Shown here: positions 7,491 to 17,043 of the stretch, one piece after another
Layout of the letters: each line of letters opens with the position of its first letter
Numbering within the stretch: position 1 is the stretch's first letter
Assembly (NCBI GenBank): GCA_020636545.1
Contig: JACJXS010000010.1
Span: 1 to 64,000 of the forward strand
Direction of reading: 5' to 3'
Length of the DNA stretch: 64,000 nt
Source: Chitinophagales bacterium
Lineage (GTDB): Bacteria; Bacteroidota; Bacteroidia; Chitinophagales; JADIYW01
Program-made: the position numbers and the translations under genes
Notes under the pieces: model-generated
Database searches by the model: none
What the model saw: the letters and a program-made list of their open reading frames with translations, nothing else
What the model was told of the DNA's origin: nothing

Positions 7491-10073
7491 ATGGGAGAAC
7501 AAAATGAACAACATATTACAACTTTAGATGGCTTGTATGAGAATTGGTTTTTAGATTATGCCTCTTATGTAATATTAGAACGTGCAGTTCCTGCTTTGTA
7601 TGATGGATTAAAACCAGTGCAACGTAGAATTATGCATACGATGAAAACATTAGACGATGGTCGTTTTAATAAAGTGGCAAATATTGTTGGTAGTACGATG
7701 CAGTATCACCCACACGGCGATGCTTCTATTAATGAAGCCATTGTAAATATAGGTCAGAAAGATTTATTAATTGATTGTCAAGGAAACTGGGGCGATATTA
7801 GAACTGGAGATAGTGCTGCCGCTGCGAGATATATTGAAGCTCGCTTATCAAAGTTTGCCTTAGAGGTGATGTTTAATGAAGATACGACAGAATGGCAACT
7901 TTCGTATGATGGTCGAAAAAAAGAACCTGTTTTATTGCCAGTAAAATTTCCATTATTATTAGCTCAAGGTATTGAAGGTATTGCCGTTGGTTTATCTACC
8001 AAAGTAATGCCTCACAATTTTTGTGAATTGATTGATGCTTCTATCAAATATTTAAAAAAAGAAGATTTTATTTTATATCCAGACTTTTTAACTGGCGGTT
8101 TTGTAGATGTGAGAGAATACAACGATGGGAAGCGTGGTGGAAAAATAAGAGTGCGTGCAAAAGTAGATACGATAGATAAAAAATCACTACGAATTTCAGA
8201 GATTCCATTTGGAACAACAACTGCCAATTTGATTGATTCTATCTTAAAAGCCAATGAAAAAGGCAAGATTAAAATCAAAAAAGTACATGATAATACTGCA
8301 AAAGATGTAGATATACAAATCGAATTACAACCTAATATCTCAACAAGTGTTGCTATTGATGCGTTATATGCTTTTACCGATTGTGAGTTGTCTATTTCTC
8401 CAAATACTTGTGTAATAATTGATGAAAAACCACATTTTACAGATGTTTCAACCGCATTAAAAATATCAACAGACACAACTGTACAATTATTAAAACGTGA
8501 GCTTGAAATTCTATTGGGTGAACTTCAAGATAAATGGCATTTTTCATCTTTGGAAAAAATATTTATAGAAAATAGAATTTATCGAGATATAGAAGAGGAA
8601 GAAACTTGGGAAGGCGTTATTTCAGCAATTGACAAAGGTTTAGACCCTTTCAAAAGCTTATTACAAAGAGCAGTTACTCAAGATGATATTATTCGATTGA
8701 CAGAAATTAAAATTAAAAGAATTTCTAAGTTTGATGCAAAAAAAGCTGATGAGTATATTAAATCGTTGGAAGATGAAATGGCACAAACCCAAAAGAATTT
8801 AAAAGGGCTTACATCATTTGCTATCAAATATTTTGAAAATTTGCTTAAAAAATATGGCAAGGGCAGGGAACGAAAAACAGAAATTACCAATTTCGATACT
8901 GTAGAAGTAAAATTAGTAGCTGCCAACAATGAAAAATTGTATGTAAACAGAGCCGAAGGCTTTGTTGGTTATGGAAAAGATTTAAAGAAAGAGGAATTTA
9001 TTTCAGAATGTTCTGATATAGATGATATCATTGCCTTTACTAAAGATGGTATTATGAAAGTAGTTCGCAATTCGGATAAAGTATTTATTGGAAAAGATAT
9101 TATCCATGTTGCAGTTTGGAAAAAGAATGACGAAAGAACAACATACAATGCAGTTTATTTAGATGGAAAATCAGGCAATAATTATGTCAAAAGATTTAAT
9201 GTAACCTCAATTACAAGAGACAAGGAATATCCAATCACTCAAGGTAATCCAAAATCGAAACTATTGTATTTTACTGCTAATCCAAATGCTGAAGCTGAAA
9301 TTATTGATGTTCAATTGACACAAGGTTGTTCTGCTAGAATCAAGCGTTTTGATTATGATTTTTCAGAATTAACCATCAAAAATAGAAGTTCGCAAGGAAA
9401 TATTTTGACCAAATATCCTGTTAGAAAAATTGAATTAAGAGCTAAAGGACAATCTACTTTGGGTGGCTTAGATATTTGGTTAGATGATGATATTGGCAAA
9501 CTTAATACGGAACAGAGAGGCAAATATTTAGGCAGTTTCCAAAATGATGATAAAATCTTAGTTTTATTAAAATCAGGAGAATATATGCTGACTAATTTTG
9601 AATTGACCAATCGTTATAATATGAATGATAGTATTTCTATCGAAAAATATTATCCAAATACAATCATATCAGCGATTCATTATATTCCATCAAAAAAATG
9701 TAATTATATCAAACGTTTTCAGATTGAAACTTCGACATTAGAACAACGTTTCTCATTTATTGCAGATGAAAAAGATGCTCAATTAGTATTTGGTACGACT
9801 GTCCCAAATCCTACGATTGAATACACTTTGGACATAGGAAAAAACAAATCATCAGAGCCTGAACAAAGTGTTTTAGCATCAGTCATTGAGGTAAAAGGTT
9901 GGAAAGCTGTCGGTAATAAATTTGTTGGTGGTACAATTAAATCTATTGCGTTAATTGAATCTAAACTAGTTGAAGAATCAACAGAAACAAAAGAAACTAT
10001 CAACCAAAATATTGATTTTGAGATTACCAATCTAAAAGAAAATACGGAAGGCGAACAAGGCGAATTATTTTAA
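7491..10073 (+). CDS. parC: DNA topoisomerase IV subunit A (ParC-type)
   Basis: 860 residues. It is a type IIA topoisomerase breakage-reunion subunit. The active-site tyrosine is Y114 in AAARYIEARLS, and the winged-helix region LKPVQRRIMHTM plus the quinolone-site region around HPHGDASI are intact. A coiled coil at about 395-460 and a C-terminal beta-pinwheel follow. The pinwheel lacks an obvious GyrA box (QRRGGKG), which favours topoisomerase IV over gyrase. The acidic tail ends in ENTEGEQGELF. The B subunit gene is not next to it in this window. Some annotations would call it gyrase/topoisomerase IV subunit A. Confidence 0.88.
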   Translation: MGEQNEQHITTLDGLYENWFLDYASYVILERAVPALYDGLKPVQRRIMHTMKTLDDGRFNKVANIVGSTMQYHPHGDASINEAIVNIGQKDLLIDCQGNWGDIRTGDSAAAARYIEARLSKFALEVMFNEDTTEWQLSYDGRKKEPVLLPVKFPLLLAQGIEGIAVGLSTKVMPHNFCELIDASIKYLKKEDFILYPDFLTGGFVDVREYNDGKRGGKIRVRAKVDTIDKKSLRISEIPFGTTTANLIDSILKANEKGKIKIKKVHDNTAKDVDIQIELQPNISTSVAIDALYAFTDCELSISPNTCVIIDEKPHFTDVSTALKISTDTTVQLLKRELEILLGELQDKWHFSSLEKIFIENRIYRDIEEEETWEGVISAIDKGLDPFKSLLQRAVTQDDIIRLTEIKIKRISKFDAKKADEYIKSLEDEMAQTQKNLKGLTSFAIKYFENLLKKYGKGRERKTEITNFDTVEVKLVAANNEKLYVNRAEGFVGYGKDLKKEEFISECSDIDDIIAFTKDGIMKVVRNSDKVFIGKDIIHVAVWKKNDERTTYNAVYLDGKSGNNYVKRFNVTSITRDKEYPITQGNPKSKLLYFTANPNAEAEIIDVQLTQGCSARIKRFDYDFSELTIKNRSSQGNILTKYPVRKIELRAKGQSTLGGLDIWLDDDIGKLNTEQRGKYLGSFQNDDKILVLLKSGEYMLTNFELTNRYNMNDSISIEKYYPNTIISAIHYIPSKKCNYIKRFQIETSTLEQRFSFIADEKDAQLVFGTTVPNPTIEYTLDIGKNKSSEPEQSVLASVIEVKGWKAVGNKFVGGTIKSIALIESKLVEESTETKETINQNIDFEITNLKENTEGEQGELF

Positions 10074-10097
10074 AGCTAAAGCTCTAAAGTAATTTTT

Positions 10098-11003
10098 CTA
10101 AACCCAATTTTTGGCTTGAAAATATTGCAAAGCCTTGTATTCTTCTGAATTTATTTCAGGTTGAAAATTATATTTCCATTCCGCATGTGGTGGCAAGCTC
10201 ATCAATATCGATTCTATTCTTCCATTAGTTTTTAAACCAAAATGCGTTCCTCTGTCATAGACCAAGTTAAATTCAGTATAATAACCTCTACGAATAAATT
10301 GCCATTCCTTTTGGGCATCCGTAAAAGTTCTTTGTTTATTTCTATTAACGATTTCAGTATAAATAGGTAAAAAACTATTTCCTACAGCTTGCATAAATTC
10401 AAACAATTCTTGTTTGTTACAAGTATCATTCGGACGTAAATGGTCATAAAAAATACCACCTATACCACGCATTTGGTTTCTGTGTTTGATAGTAAAATAT
10501 TCATCACACCAAGTTTTAAATTTTGGATAATAATCTGAATCAAATTTATCACATTCATTCTTTAAATATTGATGGAAAAATATAATATCTTGTTCATTTG
10601 GATAAGCTGGCGACAAATCTATTCCACCGCCAAACCATTCATCTACAATGGTTCCATCTTCGGCTTCCATCATACAAAAATATCGAACATTCATGTGAAT
10701 AATTGGAACATAAGGATTTTGGGTATGAATAACAATAGAAACGCCAGTAGCATGAAAATAATCAGCATGTCGAGTTTCAGATTTTAATACTTCAGGCAAT
10801 TTACCATGAACATGAGAAAAATTAACGCCACCTTTTTCAAAAACATTTCCATCTATAATTACTCTAGAGTCTCCGCCTCCACCTTCGGTTCTTTCCCATT
10901 TATCTGAAACAAATACGGCTTTCCCATCAAGTTTTTCTAAGCCATTACAAATTTGTTGCTGCAAATCAACTAAGTAATTTTTTATCGAATCTAATGATGT
11001 CAT
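10098..11003 (-). CDS. hemF: Oxygen-dependent coproporphyrinogen III oxidase
   Basis: 301 residues, the normal HemF length. It performs the O2-dependent oxidative decarboxylation of coproporphyrinogen III to protoporphyrinogen IX in heme synthesis. Family segments are visible: GGGGDSRVI near residue 41, GVNFSHVHGKLP, IHMNVRYF, EWFGGGIDLSPAYP, and the C-terminal RRGYYTEFNLVYDRGTHFGL. Use of this enzyme implies aerobic growth. It converges with the topoisomerase gene, with a 24-nt gap. Confidence 0.95.
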   Translation of the reverse strand: MTSLDSIKNYLVDLQQQICNGLEKLDGKAVFVSDKWERTEGGGGDSRVIIDGNVFEKGGVNFSHVHGKLPEVLKSETRHADYFHATGVSIVIHTQNPYVPIIHMNVRYFCMMEAEDGTIVDEWFGGGIDLSPAYPNEQDIIFFHQYLKNECDKFDSDYYPKFKTWCDEYFTIKHRNQMRGIGGIFYDHLRPNDTCNKQELFEFMQAVGNSFLPIYTEIVNRNKQRTFTDAQKEWQFIRRGYYTEFNLVYDRGTHFGLKTNGRIESILMSLPPHAEWKYNFQPEINSEEYKALQYFQAKNWV

Positions 11004-11045
11004 GATTAATATTTATATGTAAAACTAAGTATTTATTAAAAAAAA

Positions 11046-11073
11046 GAGCTTATCCAAGGTTATGGACAAGCTC
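11046..11073 (-). terminator. Intrinsic terminator after fumC
   Basis: An 11-bp stem with one mismatch (gagcttatcca / tggacaagctc) and a 6-nt loop. On the minus strand it is followed by a run of about seven T. It lies 31 nt beyond the fumC stop. Confidence 0.8.
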
Positions 11074-11103
11074 GTAGAATTTAAGAATTTTTCAAACCTC
11101 AAC

Positions 11104-12504
11104 TTATTTCAATCCACCTATCATATCTTCTGGACGTACCCACTCATCAAATTCTTTTGCAGTTAGGTAGCCTAATTTTATAGCTGTTTCTTTTAAAGTA
11201 GAATTATTTTTATGTGCAGTTTGAGCAATTTCAGCCGCTTTATAATAGCCAATTTTTGGATTTAAAGCAGTAACTAACATCAAACTATTATCCAAATTTC
11301 TTTTGATATTATCGTGCAAAGGTTCAATACCAACAGCACATTTATCATTGAAAGAAACACAAACATCAGCAATTAATCTCGCAGAATGTAAGAAATTATA
11401 AATCATTACAGGTTTAAAAACATTCAATTCAAAATGTCCATTTGAGCCACCAATATTAATAGCTACATCATTTCCCATAATTTGAGCTGCCGACATGGTC
11501 ATCGCTTCGCATTGAGTAGGATTTACTTTTCCTGGCATAATTGAAGAACCTGGTTCGTTATCAGGAATATGAATTTCACCAATACCACATCTTGGTCCAG
11601 AAGACAACATTCTGATATCATTAGCAATTTTCATCATTGAAACTGCCACTGTTTTCAATGCTCCATGAGCTTCCACAATCGCATCATGAGCCGCCAGAGC
11701 TTCAAATTTGTTATCTGCAGTAATAAATGGTAATCCTGTTAAAGTGGCAATTTCTTTAGCCACATTTTTTGCATAACCTTTAGGTGTATTAATTCCTGTA
11801 CCAACTGCTGTTCCACCTAAAGCCAATTCTGATAAATGAGCCAAAGTATTTTCTATAGCTTTAATTCCATGATCTAATTGAGATACATAACCTGAAAACT
11901 CTTGACCAAGTGTCAAAGGTGTAGCATCCATAAAATGTGTACGACCAATTTTAACCACATTAGCAAAAGCTTTTGATTTTTTTGCTAAAGTATTTCTCAG
12001 TTTTTTAATTCCTGGAATTGTTTTCTCTACCAAGATAGTATAGGCTGCAATATGCATGGCTGTTGGAAAAGTATCATTCGATGATTGTGATTTATTGACA
12101 TCATCATTTGGATTGATAAGTTTTTTCTCATCTGCAAGATTTCCACCTAATAAAACATGACCACGATAGGCAATCACTTCATTACAATTCATATTTGATT
12201 GAGTTCCTGAACCTGTTTGCCATACTACTAATGGGAATTGGTCGTCTAATTTTCCTGCTAGTATTTCATCACAAACTTGTCCAATAATGTCTGACTTTTT
12301 CTTGTCTAAAACTTTTGCTTTGTGATTGGTAATTGCTGCAGCTTTTTTTAAATACGCAAATGCTCTAATAATTTCTTTAGGCATTTTATTAATATCTTGT
12401 GCAATTTGAAAGTTCTCTATAGAACGTTGGGTTTGAGCACCCCAATACACATGAGCCGGAACTTTAACTTGTCCCATGGTATCTTTCTCAATTCTGAATT
12501 CCAT
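11104..12504 (-). CDS. fumC: Class II fumarate hydratase
   Basis: 466 residues, typical of FumC, the iron-independent fumarase of the citric acid cycle. The superfamily signature GSSIMPGKVNPTQCEAM is intact. SGTQSNMNCNEVIA and RTHFMDATPLTLGQEFSGY form the substrate site. A single gene with its own terminator; a near-consensus -7 element on the minus strand (complement of taaatata, 12554-12561) lies about 50 nt upstream of the start. icd and mdh of the same cycle also occur in the window but are not linked to it. Confidence 0.96.
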   Translation of the reverse strand: MEFRIEKDTMGQVKVPAHVYWGAQTQRSIENFQIAQDINKMPKEIIRAFAYLKKAAAITNHKAKVLDKKKSDIIGQVCDEILAGKLDDQFPLVVWQTGSGTQSNMNCNEVIAYRGHVLLGGNLADEKKLINPNDDVNKSQSSNDTFPTAMHIAAYTILVEKTIPGIKKLRNTLAKKSKAFANVVKIGRTHFMDATPLTLGQEFSGYVSQLDHGIKAIENTLAHLSELALGGTAVGTGINTPKGYAKNVAKEIATLTGLPFITADNKFEALAAHDAIVEAHGALKTVAVSMMKIANDIRMLSSGPRCGIGEIHIPDNEPGSSIMPGKVNPTQCEAMTMSAAQIMGNDVAINIGGSNGHFELNVFKPVMIYNFLHSARLIADVCVSFNDKCAVGIEPLHDNIKRNLDNSLMLVTALNPKIGYYKAAEIAQTAHKNNSTLKETAIKLGYLTAKEFDEWVRPEDMIGGLK

Positions 12505-12610
12505 TTTCTAAAAATTATAGGTTATAAATACTTTTGTAATTAAAAAATCGCTGTAAATATACGGAATTATACAATTTCATTAATTATAATACTTGATAAT
12601 TTTGTCTTAT

Positions 12611-13222
12611 TTATAATAAAACTCTGAGCATCATCACAATTCCAAAAATAAATAAGGAAATTCCTACCAATTTCTTAAACATAGAAAGTTTTTCTACACT
12701 TAAATTATATTTAAGATAGTAACCAAAACGCATCTTCAATAAATCAAAAAAGAAAATGGTAAATAAAATAAAAAAGTAGTAAATAAATTTTTCATTTGAG
12801 GTATAACCTTGAACAGCAGTAGCAGTGTATAAGCCCATCCACCAGACAATTACAAATGGGTTTGTTAAATTGATTGATACACCTTTAAGAAATGCACCGC
12901 CAATAGTTTTTACATTTTCAGTATCCACGCCTTTCAAATTTGTTTTAGAAATGAATGTTATTACACCAAATAACATTAGGATTATCCCACCAATTAAACC
13001 AACATAAAACTTAAACTTTTCGATATGAATTTCAGTAAATATTTCATTAATCAAAATAATTAATGCTGCATCGCTCACAATAATAGCTAAGATATATGCC
13101 AAACCAGATTTCCAGCCTCTTGTAATTGTAATATCAATTAATCCCAAAAAAATTGGACCAATTAAAAAACTAACCATTACGCCGATTGATATTCCTTTTA
13201 AAGCAACTTCCATTATTGCCAA
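12611..13222 (-). CDS. LysE-family amino-acid exporter
   Basis: 203 residues with six predicted membrane helices. The N-terminal helix pattern ALKGISIGVMVSFLIGPIFLGL, with proline in helix 1 and LTNPFVIVWWMGLYTA in the middle, is typical of the LysE/RhtB group. These proteins export amino acids or their derivatives. The substrate cannot be told from sequence. It stands alone, divergent from the flavoprotein gene at 13332. Confidence 0.85.
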   Translation of the reverse strand: MAIMEVALKGISIGVMVSFLIGPIFLGLIDITITRGWKSGLAYILAIIVSDAALIILINEIFTEIHIEKFKFYVGLIGGIILMLFGVITFISKTNLKGVDTENVKTIGGAFLKGVSINLTNPFVIVWWMGLYTATAVQGYTSNEKFIYYFFILFTIFFFDLLKMRFGYYLKYNLSVEKLSMFKKLVGISLFIFGIVMMLRVLL

Positions 13223-13319
13223 AAATACATAAAATAGATATAAACTGATATTAGGATATTACTACCAAATTCAGCATTTAAGACAAATCGTTTTATAGTA
13301 AGTCTAATTATAAAATTCC

Positions 13320-13327
13320 TATTTTTG
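13320..13327 (+). promoter_or_regulatory. -7 element only 4 nt before a start codon
   Basis: TATTTTTG fits TAnnTTTG exactly and ends 4 nt before the ATG at 13332. If used, transcription would begin at or next to the start codon, giving a leaderless or nearly leaderless mRNA. No clear -33 TTTG is seen at the right distance. Confidence 0.5.
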
Positions 13328-13331
13328 CATA

Positions 13332-14558
13332 ATGATTGAAAATGAATTTGATATTCTAATTGTGGGTGGTGGAGCAAGTGGCTTTTTTACAGCTATTCAA
13401 ATTGCAGAACAAAATCCTAATCTTTCAATTTGCATTTTGGAACAAAGCAAAAAAGTATTAGAAAAAGTAAAAATTTCAGGTGGCGGAAGATGTAACGTAA
13501 CAAATATATGTTCAGACCCAAAAGAATTAGTAAAAAATTACCCAAGAGGCAATAAAAATTTATTGAATATATTTTATGCTTTTAATACAACACATACAAT
13601 CCGTTGGTTCGAAGAACATAATATTCAATTAAAAACTGAAAGTGATGGAAGAGTTTTTCCAAAAAGCAACACCTCTCAAACAATAATTGATTGTTTTTTA
13701 AACTTATGCCATCAGTATAAAATTACAATTCAGACAGAGCAAAAAGTAGTTCAAATTAAAGCAATTGAACAAGCTTTTCATTTACAAACTTTAAATAATA
13801 AATACATTTGCAAAAAATTAGTTTTGGCGTGTAGTACCAATAAAATTATTTTAGACGAAATTGAAAAATTAAATATCTCTACAATACCTTTAATTCCTTC
13901 ATTATTTAGTTTTAATACTAAAAATCTACTATTTAAAGAATTGGCAGGCATCACCTTAGAAAATTGTACTGCACAAATTGTAAACACTAAAATTAGAACT
14001 GAAGGGAATATTTTGATTACACATACTGGCGTTACTGGACCTTGTATATTGAAATTATCAGCTTATGGTGCGAAAGAGCTGTTTCAGTTGAATTACAATA
14101 CAGATATTATTATCAATTGGAATAACGACAATTTTAATGATACGATTTCAGTATTATCTGATTTTAAAATTAGTGAAGCTAAGAAAAAAGTAAGCAATGT
14201 AAAACCATATTCTATTCCTAATAGATTTTGGAATAATTTATTAGCTATTTCTTCGATAGATAAAGAAAAAAAATGGGCAGACTTAAACAAACAAGAAATA
14301 AAAAATCTAGCGATAAATCTTTCGCAATTTAGTTTAAGAATTAATGGAAAAAGCACCAATAAAGATGAATTTGTAACCGCAGGAGGCATCTCACTTCAAG
14401 CCGTCAATATGAAAACAATGCAATCCAAACAATATGAAAACCTATATTTCACAGGCGAAATATTAGATATTGATGGAATTACTGGAGGTTTTAATTTTCA
14501 GGCAGCATGGTCCACTGCTTACCTCGCTGCAAAACATATTGCTAGCTTGGACTCATAG
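13332..14558 (+). CDS. NAD(P)/FAD-dependent oxidoreductase, HI0933/BaiN family
   Basis: 408 residues. An N-terminal dinucleotide-binding motif ILIVGGGASGFFTAIQIAE (residues about 8-26) binds FAD. The family signature KVKISGGGRCNVTNI follows at about 46-60. The C-terminal GEILDIDGITGGFNFQAAWSTA closes the FAD site. This family is conserved but its physiological substrate is mostly unknown; BaiN acts on bile-acid intermediates and others are only inferred. No operon partner; the upstream promoter sits very close to the start. Confidence 0.88.
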   Translation: MIENEFDILIVGGGASGFFTAIQIAEQNPNLSICILEQSKKVLEKVKISGGGRCNVTNICSDPKELVKNYPRGNKNLLNIFYAFNTTHTIRWFEEHNIQLKTESDGRVFPKSNTSQTIIDCFLNLCHQYKITIQTEQKVVQIKAIEQAFHLQTLNNKYICKKLVLACSTNKIILDEIEKLNISTIPLIPSLFSFNTKNLLFKELAGITLENCTAQIVNTKIRTEGNILITHTGVTGPCILKLSAYGAKELFQLNYNTDIIINWNNDNFNDTISVLSDFKISEAKKKVSNVKPYSIPNRFWNNLLAISSIDKEKKWADLNKQEIKNLAINLSQFSLRINGKSTNKDEFVTAGGISLQAVNMKTMQSKQYENLYFTGEILDIDGITGGFNFQAAWSTAYLAAKHIASLDS

Positions 14559-14719
14559 AAGTGATTAAAAATAAATGAGTAACGAAGAAGATGGGAGGAA
14601 TTGGGTTTGAGATTTTTGAATAATGATTTTCTTGAAACGGTCTTAAATTATGAATAATGGATTACAAATGACAGGCTATATTTATGAATTATTTCATTAT
14701 TAAATTATTCCATTTTTCT

Positions 14720-14727
14720 TATATTTG
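14720..14727 (+). promoter_or_regulatory. -7 element 4 nt before the phosphoribosyltransferase start
   Basis: TATATTTG, a perfect TAnnTTTG box, ends 4 nt before the ATG at 14732, the same spacing as at 13320-13327. It suggests a leaderless transcript. The -33 region is not recognisable. The rest of the 173-nt gap after 14558 holds nothing else identified. Confidence 0.55.
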
Positions 14728-14731
14728 AGGT

Positions 14732-15247
14732 ATGGAAATTCCTGCTTCAGCACAAAAAATATTGAATGCCGAAACTGCGGCTTTAAAAGTAGATAGAATC
14801 GTATTTCAAATCTTAGAAAATACCTTTCATAGTCCAGAAATTGTAATGATTGGGATAAAAGATGGTGGTTATATTATTGCAGAAAAAATTGCAGAAAAAA
14901 TAAACCATTATTATCCTGAAAAAAAGGTAGCATTACTTTCTTTAACCATCGACAAAATAAATCCTGTTGGAAATACGATATTGCTTGAACCCAATTCTAA
15001 TTTAGAAGGAAAAACTATTGTATTAATTGATGATGTTGCAAATACTGGCAAAACTATGTTTTATACTTTTAATGAGCTTACAAAATACAAAATAGAGAAG
15101 CTCATTACCTGTGTTTTAATAGACAGAACTCATAAAAAATTTCCTATACAGTCTGATATTGTTGGCTTACAAATGGCTACTACTTTTAATGAACACATTA
15201 TTGTAAAAATTGAAAACAACGAAATAGAAGGTGCATATTTATTTTAA
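14732..15247 (+). CDS. Type I phosphoribosyltransferase (PyrR-like)
   Basis: 171 residues. The PRPP-binding loop is IVLIDDVANTGKTM at about residues 90-103, the hallmark of type I phosphoribosyltransferases. The N-terminal IGIKDGGYIIAEKIAEKI carries the PPi loop equivalent. Length and the AEKIAEKI/VALLSLTIDK pattern fit the PyrR or hypoxanthine-type group. The base substrate (uracil, hypoxanthine, xanthine) cannot be fixed. It is followed 17 nt later by an exported protein on the same strand. Confidence 0.85.
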   Translation: MEIPASAQKILNAETAALKVDRIVFQILENTFHSPEIVMIGIKDGGYIIAEKIAEKINHYYPEKKVALLSLTIDKINPVGNTILLEPNSNLEGKTIVLIDDVANTGKTMFYTFNELTKYKIEKLITCVLIDRTHKKFPIQSDIVGLQMATTFNEHIIVKIENNEIEGAYLF

Positions 15248-15264
15248 ATACTAATATTTTTTTG

Positions 15265-16368
15265 ATGAAGAAAGAAGTAATATTTGCATTTTTACTTTTT
15301 ATAAGTACATTTTGTTTTTCTCAGAAAAATGGTTTTAATATTGATGATTTAGTAGAGCCAAATGAACAAGAATTATTGATTATAGAACGCATTAACTATC
15401 TTAATGAAATGCGAAAATTAAGTTCCAATTTATTTTGGAAAGATTTTGGATTAAATGAGTTTCCAGGCACTATTGTATATTTTACAGATTCACTTTCCTA
15501 TTTTATCAATCCAGAACAAAGTGTTTTAGATAAAATATCAAAATTTAAAGCACTTAAAAATCCCTATGATTTTACAATTTTAAGATTAGCACTTCCATTT
15601 GATGCACCAACCTTTGTAATCCAAACACTATTTGAAACATCAGAAGGAAATAAAAAAAATATTAACTATATGTTGCCGATTTTATTTTGTAGTTCTCCAG
15701 AAGTAAGTAAAACTTTACAACCAGAAATTAATAGCACGGAACTTTGGGCAAGCAATACATTGCACGAATATTTTCACCAATATCAATTCAAGATAAAAGC
15801 CATTTATAGTTATCTTAATGTCTTTATTTCGCAAAAGAAAATGTTTGACAAAGACAGTATGCAATCCATTTACAACAAAAACTGGAACTTTAAAGATACC
15901 TTAGTCAAAGAAAATGATTTATTACTTAAAGCTATTAATTCCAATAGCCTTGAAGCCGAAAAAAATTATTTTACTCAATTTCTAAAATCAAGAAATAAAA
16001 GGCGATTAGAATACCAAAAGAAAACAAAGTTTGCAATTGGTCAAATTGAAGATTTATGGGAAAAAATTGAAGGTACAACTTTATATCTTGAAGCTGTACT
16101 AAAACAAAACTTTGGGCAACTTCCTCCTCAACATTACCTAATACAACACGATACTTTATTTTTAAATCAAAATATTTTTAGTGGGTTCAATCTTGCAACT
16201 GATTTAAAATACACATCAATCCAAGATGCAGATTATTATTTTGGAGCAACTGGTGTAAATCTAATTCGGCTATTAGAAAAACACAATGTTGATTATAAAA
16301 AAGATTTCTTCCAATATGCATCAATGCCTTTATCTACTCAATTAAAGTACTTTTATAAAATAAAATAA
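15265..16368 (+). CDS. Exported protein with an HExxH motif, possible metallopeptidase
   Basis: 367 residues from the ATG at 15265 (a TTG one codon earlier is less likely). A signal peptide MKKEVIFAFLLFISTFCFSQ ends at about residue 20, so it is periplasmic or secreted. HEYFH at 167-171 matches HExxH, the zinc-binding helix of gluzincin and related peptidases, and E276 in GTTLYLEAVL could be the third ligand. The family is not recognised. The zinc assignment is inference from the motif. It shares strand and close spacing with the phosphoribosyltransferase before it and the SanA-like gene after it. Confidence 0.6.
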   Translation: MKKEVIFAFLLFISTFCFSQKNGFNIDDLVEPNEQELLIIERINYLNEMRKLSSNLFWKDFGLNEFPGTIVYFTDSLSYFINPEQSVLDKISKFKALKNPYDFTILRLALPFDAPTFVIQTLFETSEGNKKNINYMLPILFCSSPEVSKTLQPEINSTELWASNTLHEYFHQYQFKIKAIYSYLNVFISQKKMFDKDSMQSIYNKNWNFKDTLVKENDLLLKAINSNSLEAEKNYFTQFLKSRNKRRLEYQKKTKFAIGQIEDLWEKIEGTTLYLEAVLKQNFGQLPPQHYLIQHDTLFLNQNIFSGFNLATDLKYTSIQDADYYFGATGVNLIRLLEKHNVDYKKDFFQYASMPLSTQLKYFYKIK

Positions 16369-16372
16369 TTCA

Positions 16373-17032
16373 ATGTTCTCAAAATTATTTTCTAAGAAAA
16401 CAATTATTCTATTATGCACGTTTGTATTCCTAATAACAATTTCAGCTATTGTTTTTTGTAATAATAAAGTCGAGCAGTTTTCAAATGACAAATTATACAA
16501 CGATATTAATAAAATCCCTCACAATCATGTAGGCTTACTTTTAGGAACATGCAAAACATTAAAAGACAGAATTACTATCAATCCTTTTTGGCAACATCGA
16601 TTAGAGGCAACTTATTTACTTTGGAAACATAAAAAAATAGATATAATATTGATCAGTGGTGATGGCGGATGGCATGGCTATAACGAACCAGAAGATTTTA
16701 GAAAAGCATTTTTGAAATTAGGCGTTCCTGATTCCGTGATAGTTATAGATGCTGCTGGATTTAGAACGCACGATTCTGTGATTCGAGCATTGAAAATATT
16801 TGGTTTAAAAAAGTTTACTATTATCTCTCAACTATTTCATAATAAAAGAGCATTAGTTATTGCAAATAAATACAATATTGATGCAATTGGGTTTAATGCA
16901 AATGATATAGGCAGAAAACATGCTTGGTTTAATTATTTTAGAGAAAAATTAGCAAGAGTAAAATTATTCTTAGATTTATATATTCTCAACACACAGCCAC
17001 ACCTTTTAGATGATACAAGATTTATTAATTAA
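16373..17032 (+). CDS. SanA/YdcF-like DUF218 envelope protein
   Basis: 219 residues with one N-terminal membrane anchor (about 9-28, IILLCTFVFLITISAIVFC). The DUF218 core is visible: LLLGTCKTLKDRITINPFWQHR, IDIILISGDGG, a DSVIRALKIFG segment and FTIISQLFHNKRALVIANKY. SanA of enteric bacteria belongs here and affects envelope permeability to vancomycin; the chemistry is unknown. It starts 4 nt after the upstream exported protein and ends 11 nt before glpK, so a shared transcript is likely. Confidence 0.82.
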   Translation: MFSKLFSKKTIILLCTFVFLITISAIVFCNNKVEQFSNDKLYNDINKIPHNHVGLLLGTCKTLKDRITINPFWQHRLEATYLLWKHKKIDIILISGDGGWHGYNEPEDFRKAFLKLGVPDSVIVIDAAGFRTHDSVIRALKIFGLKKFTIISQLFHNKRALVIANKYNIDAIGFNANDIGRKHAWFNYFREKLARVKLFLDLYILNTQPHLLDDTRFIN

Positions 17033-17043
17033 GTAAATAACAA

